The notes under the pieces are model-generated. The model saw only the letters and a program-made list of their open reading frames with translations, was not told the origin of the DNA and did not search any database. The position numbers and the translations under genes were made by a program. DNA of 64,000 bases from Nannocystis sp. (GTDB lineage Bacteria > Myxococcota_A > Polyangia > Nannocystales > Nannocystaceae), in the NCBI GenBank assembly GCA_016712315.1, contig JADJRG010000028.1, forward strand, positions 124,001 to 188,000. The letters are read 5' to 3'. Of this stretch, positions 1 through 7,707 are shown in pieces. Position 1 is the stretch's first letter; each line of letters starts with the position of its first letter.

Positions 1-1
1 C

Positions 2-493
2 CGCTACGCGTTCGCGACCGGCGTGAATTATGGGCTCAACTACGTGCAGGTGATCCGCGAGAAGGGCGGCGCGGAGGTGCAGGTCGACGGCGTGACGGTG
101 ACCGGCTACACCGAGGTGGGGGCGTATGAGGTCGCGGACTGGCGGATCGAAGAGGGCGCGCACGAGGCGATCAGCGAGAAGCCGTTCGGGATCATCAGCA
201 TCGGCTATACGATCCCGCGCAACTGCTTGCCGGAGTGGATGGACAAGAAGTGCGGCACGAACGACACAGGCGGCGCTTGTATGACCGACGCCGAGTGCGC
301 GGGGGTGCAGTTCTGCTCGAAGCAGGACGGCCAGACGGAGGGGATCTGCCGGCACAAGCTGTGCTGCGCGCCTTGCGACAGCAAGAACATCGACTGCAAT
401 AAGAAGGGCTTCCCGCTGTGTAGCTGCCCCGGCCCGAACGCGTCGTACGCGTACCCGGGGGGCATGCGCACGACCAAGATCTACAGCCCCTGA
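2..493 (+). CDS. IgGFc-binding-like secreted protein, C-terminal part (5' truncated)
   Basis: The frame is open to the left edge, so this is only the C-terminal 163 residues of a longer protein; the GTG at 23 is internal. The visible part has the end of an IgGFc-binding N-terminal-type beta domain: a segment ending in GAHEAISEKPFGIISIGY, and near the C-terminus the SYAYPGG signature of that family. In most relatives these two pieces lie next to each other. Here about 80 residues with some 14 Cys intervene, resembling the disulphide-rich dickerin/EGF-like repeats of myxobacterial surface proteins. The protein is probably exported and surface-associated, but its ligand is unknown; the name comes from the eukaryotic relative. 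The stop at 493 is 18 bp from the convergent ATPase gene. Confidence 0.7.
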   Translation, partial: RYAFATGVNYGLNYVQVIREKGGAEVQVDGVTVTGYTEVGAYEVADWRIEEGAHEAISEKPFGIISIGYTIPRNCLPEWMDKKCGTNDTGGACMTDAECAGVQFCSKQDGQTEGICRHKLCCAPCDSKNIDCNKKGFPLCSCPGPNASYAYPGGMRTTKIYSP

Positions 494-511
494 GGCGGCC
501 GCTGCCGGCGT

Positions 512-2446
512 CTAGGGGCGCTCGTAGCGCTCCTGGCGCAGGCGGAAGGCGTCCCAGCCGCCCTCCATGAGGCGGAGGATGTGCTCCTTGGCGGCGTGTA
601 CGTCTCCTTGGGCGAGCACGCGGGCGCTGCGGCCGTCGGCCTCGAGCACGATCACGCGCTCGGCGTCGCCCAAGACCGGGAGGTTGGGGTTGTGGGTGAT
701 CATGAGGAGCTGACGGCGGCGCTTGATCTCGCGGATCTGCGGGACGACGGCGTCAGAGATGAAGGAATTGTCGAGGTTGTCCTCGGGTTGATCGATGAAG
801 AGCGGCGCCTCGCTCTCGAGCAGGAGGATCGGCAAGATCGCGGAGCTCTTCTGGCCGGTGGAGAGGCGCTCGGCGCTGCGCCACTCGCCGCCGATGTTGA
901 GCTCGATGCGGGGGACATCCTGACGATCGAGCACGTCGAGCTCTAGCCGGCGCTCGCGGTGCTCGCGGAGGTTTTGGAGGAGCGACTCGGCGAACTCGAG
1001 GTTGATGTCCGCGGTGGCGGCGAGGGCGCCTGGATCGCCGCGATCGGCGAGCTCGGCGAGCTCTGTGGGGGCGACGGCGGCGATGATCTTGTCGATCGGG
1101 GCGTTGTACTGGCGGCCGGACTTCTTCATGAGGATCGCCAAGAACTCGCGGTAGGCGCTGAGATCGGCGTCGGCGGTGACGATCACGCGGACCTTGCCGC
1201 CGAGGCGAGCGCTGACGGCGGCGGCGACCTCGCTGCGCTGGACGAAGCGCTCGCGGCGGAGCGCCTCGTAGCTGGTGAGCAGGGCGGCGCGGGCGCTGTG
1301 GGCCTCGGCGACCGCGCGATCGAGGGCGACGAGCTCGGCCTTGACGCCGCTGAGGCGCAGCACCTCGCGGGCGGCCTCTTCGCGGGCGCTCAGGCCTGAG
1401 GCGTGGGCGTCGGCCTCCTTCATGAGCTCGCGGTAGCGGGCCTCCTGGGGGTCGTGGATCTGGGCGAGCAGGAGGCGTGACTGCTCGAGGGAGGCGCCGA
1501 GGGCGGCGAGGCGCTCGACGAGGGGCGAGAGCAGGATCTCGAGCTCGTTCTGGCGGCGGTGGAGCTCGCGGGCGAGGTCGCCGAAGATCGCGGCGTTGGG
1601 GCCTTGCTGCACGGCGCCGGGGATCAGCTCGCCGAGGGCGCGGACTTGGCTGAGGGTGGCGGGGCCGAGGTGCTCGTGGAGGCGCTGCACGGCCTTGTGG
1701 GCGGCGCTGAGGCTGGCGCGCTCTTGCTCGCGTAGCTCTCGCTCCTCGGCGGCGCCCTTGAAGTGGGGGGCGACGCCGGCGCCGGCGATGGTGGCGTCGG
1801 CGGCGGCGAGCTTGCTCTCCCAGGAGCTGAGGTCGACGAGGTCCTGGCGGGCGGCGACCAAACGAGCGTCGAGCTGGAGGAGGCGCTGGGCGCTCTCGCG
1901 CAGGGCGCCTTGCGCCTGCGTGATCTTGGCGCCGAGGGTGTGGAGGGCTTGGGCGCAGAGGCGATCGATGAGCTCGCGCTGGGCCGCGGGGTTGCCGGCG
2001 ATCTCTTCGATCTGGTTGTGGCTGAAGATCGCGGCGTCGATGAGGATGGTGGAGCCGAGCACGGCGGGATCGACGGGTTTGCCGCGGGCGTCGGTGATGG
2101 TGGGCGGATCGTGGGCGCCGCGGCGGATCTGGTAGGTGAGGCCCTCCTGGCTCTCAAACTCGAGCTCGACGCGGCCGCCAGGGCCGAGGTTGGCGCTGAT
2201 GAGGGCGCGGATCCGCTCCTCCGCGGCTTTGCCCGCCGGGGTGGTGGGCCGCGGGAGCCGATCCAGGCCGAAGCGGACGAGCTCGAGCACGGTGGTCTTG
2301 CCGCTGCCGCGGCCGCCGATGATGCAGTTGAGGCCGTCGGTGAAGTGGAGGTCGAGGCGGTCGAGGAAGCCGCCGTGGACGCGCAGTCGCTTGAGCTTGT
2401 GGTGGGACACGTCGGGGCTCCTGGTCGAAGCGGAGAAAGATGACAT
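512..2446 (-). CDS. SMC/RecF-like P-loop ATPase with central coiled coil
   Basis: This is a 644-residue ABC-type ATPase of the SMC/Rad50/RecF kind. It has Walker A GGRGSGKT at about residues 44-51, a long charged helical middle, the ABC signature LSTGQKSS near 532 and Walker B PLFIDQPEDNLDN near 550, followed by a switch His in LLMITHNPN. The single chain carries both half-sites around a coiled coil of about 200-250 residues, as in the ATPase part of TrlF-like proteins, but I see no PHP nuclease domain. Such proteins act on DNA or as ATPase switches in defence and repair; the substrate here is not deducible. It is monocistronic. The sequence TACAGT lies 5 nt before the ATG on the coding strand, so the transcript may be nearly leaderless. 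Confidence 0.8.
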   Translation of the reverse strand: MSSFSASTRSPDVSHHKLKRLRVHGGFLDRLDLHFTDGLNCIIGGRGSGKTTVLELVRFGLDRLPRPTTPAGKAAEERIRALISANLGPGGRVELEFESQEGLTYQIRRGAHDPPTITDARGKPVDPAVLGSTILIDAAIFSHNQIEEIAGNPAAQRELIDRLCAQALHTLGAKITQAQGALRESAQRLLQLDARLVAARQDLVDLSSWESKLAAADATIAGAGVAPHFKGAAEERELREQERASLSAAHKAVQRLHEHLGPATLSQVRALGELIPGAVQQGPNAAIFGDLARELHRRQNELEILLSPLVERLAALGASLEQSRLLLAQIHDPQEARYRELMKEADAHASGLSAREEAAREVLRLSGVKAELVALDRAVAEAHSARAALLTSYEALRRERFVQRSEVAAAVSARLGGKVRVIVTADADLSAYREFLAILMKKSGRQYNAPIDKIIAAVAPTELAELADRGDPGALAATADINLEFAESLLQNLREHRERRLELDVLDRQDVPRIELNIGGEWRSAERLSTGQKSSAILPILLLESEAPLFIDQPEDNLDNSFISDAVVPQIREIKRRRQLLMITHNPNLPVLGDAERVIVLEADGRSARVLAQGDVHAAKEHILRLMEGGWDAFRLRQERYERP

Positions 2447-2486
2447 GCGGACTGTACGGATGTCCAGTCTATGGGCCGGTGGCGGC

Positions 2487-2533
2487 GCGCGAAAGTGTAC
2501 ATGACTGGCGTCGGGCGACGCGCGAAAGTGTGC
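2487..2533. repeat. Direct repeat pair in divergent intergenic region
   Basis: The sequence GCGCGAAAGTGTRC occurs at 2487-2500 and again at 2520-2533, 33 bp apart start to start (about three helical turns). It lies between the divergent ATPase (start 2446) and PDZ lipoprotein (start 2624). A GACTG/CAGTC dyad at 2450-2469 sits directly over the ATPase start region. The spacing would suit a regulator binding one face of the helix, but no regulator is identified. Confidence 0.4.
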
Positions 2534-2611
2534 AGGCGCAGGCCGCTGTGATCCGGGGGCGGGCTAAGGTGTCTGTTGGGACAGGTAGGTGCGGGGACAG
2601 GTGGCTCGGGC

Positions 2612-2617
2612 TACGAT
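2612..2617 (+). promoter_or_regulatory. Putative -10 element, leaderless start
   Basis: TACGAT ends 7 nt before the ATG at 2624, so transcription would begin at or next to the A of the start codon. No -35 consensus is evident. The same geometry recurs at many genes in the window. Confidence 0.4.
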
Positions 2618-2623
2618 CGGGCG

Positions 2624-3727
2624 ATGCGCGCGCTCTCGATCGCTCTGTGGGTGCTCTTGATCGGCGGCTGCGGGGGGCAGGTCGGCGAGGTGCCCCCTGG
2701 GGCAGGGGGCGCGGCGGCGGCTCCGGCGGCGGCTCCGGCGGCGGCTCCGGCGGCGGCTCCGGCCCGCGGCGAGAGCGAAGGCTTTCGCGCGGCGCTGGCG
2801 GCGGGGGTGCGCGCGCGCGCCGGCGCGGGTGGCTTTGAGGTCGATTCGTTCTTGGCGACGGTGGCGCTGGAAGAGCTGGCGAGCGGCAGCTCGGGGCTGA
2901 CGATCACGGCGCACGCGGGGGCGAACGGGGTCGACGGCTACGAGGTGCGCGGGGTCGCGCCAGAGTCGCTGTACGGGCGCTTAGGGCTGCGGGATGGGGA
3001 CCGGGTGGTGGCGATCAACGGGGCGCCGGCGACGAGCCCAGGGCGGGTGTTGGGGGCGCTGGCGGGGGCCGGGCGGCACTTGGTGGTGGAGATCGAGCGC
3101 GAGGGGGTGAGCTCGTTCGTCGATCTGCGGCTGGTGGACGGGCTGGCTTGGACGGCGACGCTGGCGGCGCAGGGGATCGCGGCGCCGTCGATCCCGATGG
3201 AGGTGCACAGCGTCGCGCTCAGCGAGGAGGCGGTGGCGGCGGCGGCGGCGGCAGGCGTCGGGGGCGGGGCGAGCACGCAGGCGAGCGGCGGGGGTCCACG
3301 AGCGGACGCGGCGAAGGCGAGCGGCGGCGGCGCGGCGAAGGCGAGCGGCGGGAGCGGCGGCTCCGCGAAGGCGGGCGGCGGCGCGGGCTCGGCAGGCGCC
3401 ACCTCAGCGGCTTGTAAGAGCGCGAGTGAGTGCACGATCCGGCGCAGCGAGGTGTCTTCGCTGATCAGCGCGCCAGAGAAGGCGATGTCGCAGGCGCGCG
3501 CGACGGCGGTGAGTCGCGGCTACAAGCTGGCCGGCGTGAAGAAAGGGAGCGCGGTCGAGAGGCTGGGCTTTCGCGACGGCGACGTGATCCGCTCGGTGAA
3601 CGGGTACGCGCTGAATGATCAGGCGGCGGCGCTGGCGCTGTACATGTCGCTGCAGAGCACGTCAGTGTTCCGCGTGAACTATGAGCGGGGCGGGGCGGCG
3701 GCGACGAAGGTGATCCGGACGGTGTGA
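2624..3727 (+). CDS. Lipoprotein with two PDZ domains (GspC-like)
   Basis: This is a 367-residue predicted lipoprotein. The N-terminus MRALSIALWVLLIGGC gives a signal peptide with a lipobox-like IGGC. An Ala/Pro linker follows, encoded by a 12-bp tandem repeat. The first PDZ-like domain is at about residues 85-175 (ESLYGRLGLRDGDRVVAING), then a Gly/Ala/Ser/Lys linker, then a C-terminal PDZ domain (SAVERLGFRDGDVIRSVNG). Two PDZ modules in the periplasm resemble the HR-PDZ part of type II secretion GspC, but no other gsp gene is nearby and there is no protease domain. It is therefore best described as a PDZ scaffold or chaperone-like lipoprotein. The ATG at 2624 was chosen over an upstream in-frame GTG because it begins the signal peptide and lies 7 nt after TACGAT. 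Confidence 0.7.
   Translation: MRALSIALWVLLIGGCGGQVGEVPPGAGGAAAAPAAAPAAAPAAAPARGESEGFRAALAAGVRARAGAGGFEVDSFLATVALEELASGSSGLTITAHAGANGVDGYEVRGVAPESLYGRLGLRDGDRVVAINGAPATSPGRVLGALAGAGRHLVVEIEREGVSSFVDLRLVDGLAWTATLAAQGIAAPSIPMEVHSVALSEEAVAAAAAAGVGGGASTQASGGGPRADAAKASGGGAAKASGGSGGSAKAGGGAGSAGATSAACKSASECTIRRSEVSSLISAPEKAMSQARATAVSRGYKLAGVKKGSAVERLGFRDGDVIRSVNGYALNDQAAALALYMSLQSTSVFRVNYERGGAAATKVIRTV
2712..2760 (+). repeat. 12-bp tandem repeat (about 4 copies) coding APAA
   Basis: The unit GCGGCGGCTCCG is repeated about four times in frame within the PDZ lipoprotein gene and encodes an Ala-Pro-Ala-Ala spacer after the lipidated Cys. A 12-bp unit allows length change without frameshift. Confidence 0.85.
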
Positions 3728-3826
3728 GCGCAGGCGGCGCGCCGACCCGTGCGCTGGTGCGCGCGCGCGTGCATGTGACAGTGGCAGAGGCGGGCAGCGG
3801 GGCGATCCGCGGTAGGATTCCCGGTG

Positions 3827-5395
3827 ATGTCGGGTCGGTCGGGCGGTCGTGGAGTGGTGGTTGCCTCGCTCGTCGCGAGCGCGTGGGGTTGCGCGGGCGG
3901 AGGCGAGGGGCGCACCGCGGACGGCGCGACGTTGGGGTTCACCAGCGACGCGACCGAGGACGACTCGGGTCCGAGCACGACGAGCGGCCCGAGCAGCAGC
4001 AGCGACGGGAGCAGCGGCGAGCCGTCGTCGACGAGCGCGGCGGAGAGCTCTTCGAGCGCGAGCACGGAGGATGTGTCGTCGACGAGCGAGGAGCCGAGCA
4101 CGAGCGCAGCGGCGACGACGGAGGGGACGACGACGGAGGGGACGACGACGGCGTGGACGACGACGGAGGAGGGGACGACGGGGGCCCCGCCGGTCTGCGG
4201 CGATGGGGTCGTCGACGTGGACGAGGAGTGTGATGACGGCGCGATGGTCGACGGCGACGGCTGCAACGCCGACTGCACGGTCTCCGGCAAGCTGCTGTGG
4301 CAAGACGCGGTGGGCGGGCTGATGGGGCAGAATGAGGAGGCGTTCGGCGCGGCGGTCGACAGCAAGGGAAATTTTTATGTGACCGGGACGATCGCGTTGA
4401 CGGCGAGCAACCACGATCTTTGGCATCGCAAGTACAACGGCGAGGGGGAGGCGCTGTGGACGCTGACCTACGCGGGCCCCGCGGGGACCAAGGACGTCGG
4501 TCGGGCGGCGGCGGTGGCGGGGGGCGAGGCGCTCTATATCGGCGGCTATCAGGCGGTGTCAGGCCAGAGCAACAACGCGCTGCTCCTCCGCTATGACGCG
4601 GAGGGCAAGGTGGTGTGGACGCGGTCGTTCAACGGGAGCAACAACGGCAGCGATCTGCTCACGGACGCGGCGCTCGACGCGGACGGCAACGTGGTGGCGG
4701 TCGGCCAGGTGAATACAGCCGCGGACGGCCATGACGTGTGGATGCGCAAGTACAGCGCCGCCGGCGGGGTGATGTGGACGCGGACCTATGGAGGGGCGGC
4801 GAAGGGCCACGACATAGCGTACGGGGTCGCGGTGGCCTCGAATGGGTCGCTCTTCGTGGTGGGCACCGAGGTGGTGACCAACGAGAGCAATAATATGTGG
4901 CTCGGCAAGTACGACGCGGACGGCAACCTGCTGTGGTCGAAGGTGCGAAACGGGGCGGCGAACAAGGCGGACTTCCTGTTCGGCGCGGCGGCCGATCCCA
5001 GCGGGGACGTGGTGGTGTGCGGCTACGAGGGGATGAACGGGCTCCCTTGGCAGGTGTGGGTGCGCCGCTACAGCGCGGCGGGTGAGATCATCTGGACGGA
5101 CACGTACGCCGGCTCGACCGGCGAAGGCGCGATCAGCTATGACATCGCCCGCGACGCGGCCGGAGACTTCGTGATCACCGGCGGCGAGGTGAACGAGGGG
5201 ATCCGCAGGATCATGGTGCGGAAGTACAGCCCGGAGGGGGCGGCGCGGTGGACCCAGACGGTGCCGCCGAGCGCGACCGGCCCCGACCACGGGCGCGCGG
5301 TCGCGATCGCCCCCGATAACTCGATCTACGTGGTCGGCACGGCGAGCGGCGGGGCGGGGAGCCTGGACATGTGGTTCGGGCGGTTCAGCCAGTGA
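3827..5395 (+). CDS. Lipoprotein with Ser/Thr linker, DUF4215 repeat and seven-bladed propeller
   Basis: This 522-residue exported protein has a short signal peptide ending ASAWGC, about 100 residues of Ser/Thr/Glu linker, one DUF4215-type Cys-rich module (CGDGVVDVDEECDDG), then about 370 residues of repeats. The repeat core is [LV]WxRKYxxxGxxxW followed by a V/A-rich strand pair and a Gly turn. I count six full repeats plus a final half repeat (DMWFGRFSQ) that pairs with an N-terminal half (GNFYVTGTI). This indicates a circularly closed seven-bladed beta-propeller related to the delta-60/SBBP family. No enzymatic residues are apparent, so it is probably a surface or periplasmic binding module. 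The start is ATG 3827; GTG 3824 is also possible because TAGGAT ends at 3818. Confidence 0.75.
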   Translation: MSGRSGGRGVVVASLVASAWGCAGGGEGRTADGATLGFTSDATEDDSGPSTTSGPSSSSDGSSGEPSSTSAAESSSSASTEDVSSTSEEPSTSAAATTEGTTTEGTTTAWTTTEEGTTGAPPVCGDGVVDVDEECDDGAMVDGDGCNADCTVSGKLLWQDAVGGLMGQNEEAFGAAVDSKGNFYVTGTIALTASNHDLWHRKYNGEGEALWTLTYAGPAGTKDVGRAAAVAGGEALYIGGYQAVSGQSNNALLLRYDAEGKVVWTRSFNGSNNGSDLLTDAALDADGNVVAVGQVNTAADGHDVWMRKYSAAGGVMWTRTYGGAAKGHDIAYGVAVASNGSLFVVGTEVVTNESNNMWLGKYDADGNLLWSKVRNGAANKADFLFGAAADPSGDVVVCGYEGMNGLPWQVWVRRYSAAGEIIWTDTYAGSTGEGAISYDIARDAAGDFVITGGEVNEGIRRIMVRKYSPEGAARWTQTVPPSATGPDHGRAVAIAPDNSIYVVGTASGGAGSLDMWFGRFSQ

Positions 5396-5416
5396 GGGGC
5401 GCGGGGCGCGAGGCGC

Positions 5417-6448
5417 TCAAGCTGGCCGATAGGGCAGGCGTACGGTGAAGGCCGAGCCGACGCCCTCCTGACTGGTGACCTCGACGTGGCCGCCCATGAG
5501 CTGGACGAAGCGGCGGCAGAGGGCGAGGCCGAGGCCGGTGCCGCTGTGCTGGCGGGTCGCGGAATTGTCGAGCTGGGTGAAGGGCTGAAAGAGGAGGGGG
5601 AGCTTGCCTTCGGGGATGCCGATGCCGCTGTCGCGGACGACGAGCTCGATCCAGGCGCCGTCGAGGCGCGCCTCGAGCCGGATCTCGCCGCGGCTGGTGA
5701 ACTTGCAGGCGTTGCCGAGCAGGTTGAAGAGGGTCTGGCGGAGCTTGAGGCGATCGCCGCGGACGCGGCCGAGCTCCGGCGCGGCGCTGAGCGTGAGGCG
5801 GTTGCCGCCGCGGGTGACGAGGGGCTCGACGGTCGCGGCGAGCTCGCGCAGCAGCGCGGGTAGATCGATGATCTCGTCGAGGAGGGTCGCGTGGCCGGCC
5901 TCGACCTTGGCGAGGTCGAGGATGTCGTTGATGATCGAGAGGAGGTGGCTGGCGGCGTGGTGGATGTGGTCGACGTCGGTCGCGATCGCGGCGACTCCGG
6001 CGTCGATGATGTCCTCGCGCACCAGCTCGGCGTAGCCGAGGATGACGTTGAGCGGGGTGCGCAGCTCGTGGCTCATGGTCGCGAGGAAGGCGCTCTTGGC
6101 CCGGTCGGCGGCGATCGCGGCGTCGCGGGCCGCGGCGAGCTCGTCGTTGAGGCGGCCGCGCTCGAGGAGCTGGCGCGCCAGCTCTTCGTTGCTCTGCACC
6201 AGCTCGTGCGTGCGCTCGGCGACCCGCCGCTCGAGCTCGGCCTTGGCCTGCTCGAGGCGATCTTGGGTGACCTGGAGGTCGCCGATCACGTTGCGCAGGA
6301 GGAGGTCGTTCTGCTCCTTGAGCGCCTCGGTGCGCTGGCGGAAGTGCTCCGAGCGCTCGAGCTGCTTGCGGAGCTTACGGAGCTCCTTCTCGAGGGCCGC
6401 GCGCTCGGCGGCCTCGTCGCTCGCGCGGGTGTGGTGCGCCTCGTCCAC
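5417..6448 (-). CDS. Soluble sensor histidine kinase partnered with FIST protein
   Basis: This 343-residue kinase has no membrane segment. Residues 1-115 are a charged coiled coil that would serve as signal-input helix. The HisKA domain carries phospho-acceptor His127 in FLATMSHELRTPL. The HATPase domain has the N-box with Asn246 (FNLLGNACKF), G1 DSGIGIP at 273-279 and G2 GTGLGLAL at 303-310, so it should be catalytically intact. It starts with GTG 3 bp after the stop of the upstream FIST gene, so the pair is co-transcribed. FIST domains are small-ligand sensors usually wired to kinases, and here the sensor is a separate protein. No response regulator lies next to it. Confidence 0.9.
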   Translation of the reverse strand: MDEAHHTRASDEAAERAALEKELRKLRKQLERSEHFRQRTEALKEQNDLLLRNVIGDLQVTQDRLEQAKAELERRVAERTHELVQSNEELARQLLERGRLNDELAAARDAAIAADRAKSAFLATMSHELRTPLNVILGYAELVREDIIDAGVAAIATDVDHIHHAASHLLSIINDILDLAKVEAGHATLLDEIIDLPALLRELAATVEPLVTRGGNRLTLSAAPELGRVRGDRLKLRQTLFNLLGNACKFTSRGEIRLEARLDGAWIELVVRDSGIGIPEGKLPLLFQPFTQLDNSATRQHSGTGLGLALCRRFVQLMGGHVEVTSQEGVGSAFTVRLPYRPA

Positions 6449-6451
6449 CGC

Positions 6452-7606
6452 TCAGTGCTCGCCGAGGAGGAGGGTCACGAAGGTCTCGTTGTGGAGCGCT
6501 GAGGGGCGGCCAGGCTCGGTTGGGCCGATCTCGGAGTAGGCGTAGAAGCCGGCGACCGGGAGGCCCGGAGGGAGGCCGGCGCGCACGGCGGCGAGCTCGT
6601 CGGGGGCGCGTGAGCCGAGGATGTGGCGGCGGCCCGCGCAAGAGAAGCAGAGCGCGGCCGCGGGGCGCTCGCCAGGGTAGGCGGCGAGGGCTTGCTGTAA
6701 TGAGGTCGTGCAGGCGGCGATGATGTCTTCGCGGCGGGTCTGTGTGATCTGGACGGCGGCTCCGAGCGGTACGTCGCCGAAGAAGGTGACGGCGCCGGTC
6801 TCGAGGTCGGCGCCGAGGGGGGCGCGCAGGTAAAAGGTCTCGCGGCCGGGCTCAAAGACGGCGAGCGCGTATTCGCCGGTCGGTACGTTGCTCTGGCCGA
6901 TGTAGCGGCGGTAGAAGTCGAGGGCGCTCTGATCGCCGATGGTGTGGACGATGTTGGCGGCGGCGCGGGTGACCTCGGCGCGGGCGCCGATCGGGCTCCA
7001 GCCAGAGGCGACGCCGTGGGCGACGTGGATCGGCCCGGCGAGCAAGAGGAGCGGGGCGGCGTCGCGGAGCACCTCGGCGCCGTAGAACTGGCGGGTGCCG
7101 ACGAACTTGACCTGATCGCCGGCGAGGCCGCCGAGGATCGCGACCGACTCGCCGAGGCCGGCGCGCAGGCCGTCGAGGACGGCGACGCCGCTGGTGGTGA
7201 GGCTCTCGGGGGTGGTGACGCAGGCGCGCAGCTCTTGTGTGCAGCGCTCGAGCGCTGCTGCGGCGGCGGCGGCGGCGCTGCCGCGAGGATCCGCGGAGAG
7301 ATCACGGGCGACCTCGGCGATGAACTCGATCGTGTCGCTGGCGAAGAGCACGACGACGAGGGAGCTCTCGCTGAAGCCGCCGACCGAGGACATCTCGCCG
7401 TCGGTGGTGCAGCCGATGATCGCGACGCCAGGGTAGGTCGCGAGGAGGTGGTCGAGGATCGGCTGGTGATCGAGCTCGATGCTGGCGAAGACGAGGGCGG
7501 CGCCAGGGATCGCGCCGCCGAGCTGGGCCGCGCAGCGCTCCACGATCTCGCGGATCGCGTCGGCGGCGTCTACGTCGTCACTCTGGCCTACGGCGATCTT
7601 CAGCAT
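6452..7606 (-). CDS. FIST sensory domain protein
   Basis: This 384-residue protein consists of the FIST N and FIST C domains. Hallmarks are AIIGCTTDGEM near residue 65-75 (usual GCSTxGE), a central ILGGLAGD, GFYAYSEIGP near the C-terminus and the ending HNETFVTLLLGE. FIST proteins are cytoplasmic sensors thought to bind amino-acid-like ligands and pass the signal to kinases, cyclases or methyl-accepting proteins. Here the partner is the histidine kinase immediately downstream. The ATG is 7 nt after TATAGT (7613-7618, coding strand), an almost perfect -10 box, so the mRNA is probably leaderless. Confidence 0.92.
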   Translation of the reverse strand: MLKIAVGQSDDVDAADAIREIVERCAAQLGGAIPGAALVFASIELDHQPILDHLLATYPGVAIIGCTTDGEMSSVGGFSESSLVVVLFASDTIEFIAEVARDLSADPRGSAAAAAAAALERCTQELRACVTTPESLTTSGVAVLDGLRAGLGESVAILGGLAGDQVKFVGTRQFYGAEVLRDAAPLLLLAGPIHVAHGVASGWSPIGARAEVTRAAANIVHTIGDQSALDFYRRYIGQSNVPTGEYALAVFEPGRETFYLRAPLGADLETGAVTFFGDVPLGAAVQITQTRREDIIAACTTSLQQALAAYPGERPAAALCFSCAGRRHILGSRAPDELAAVRAGLPPGLPVAGFYAYSEIGPTEPGRPSALHNETFVTLLLGEH

Positions 7607-7612
7607 GTTTTG

Positions 7613-7618
7613 ACTATA
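7613..7618 (-). promoter_or_regulatory. -10 box TATAGT of the FIST-kinase operon
   Basis: TATAGT (5 of 6 to consensus) on the minus strand is followed by 6 nt and then the ATG of the FIST gene. The predicted transcription start coincides with the start codon. The -35 region at 17-bp spacing is poor. Confidence 0.55.
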
Positions 7619-7707
7619 TCGCGGCGCTCGTGGCCGCCGCAGGGGATGGCCCCCGCGCGCCGCGACGAGTGGCGACGCGCGCGGAAGCGGGCTACCTTGC
7701 GCGCCCC

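Noticed and set aside
959..2443. Long plus-strand open frames opposite the SMC-like ATPase gene, and many similar antisense frames across the window
   Set aside because: Their translations are monotonous Gly/Ala/Glu/Arg or Arg/Pro/Ser runs, typical of reading the other strand of GC-rich codons; the opposite strand has recognisable protein families.
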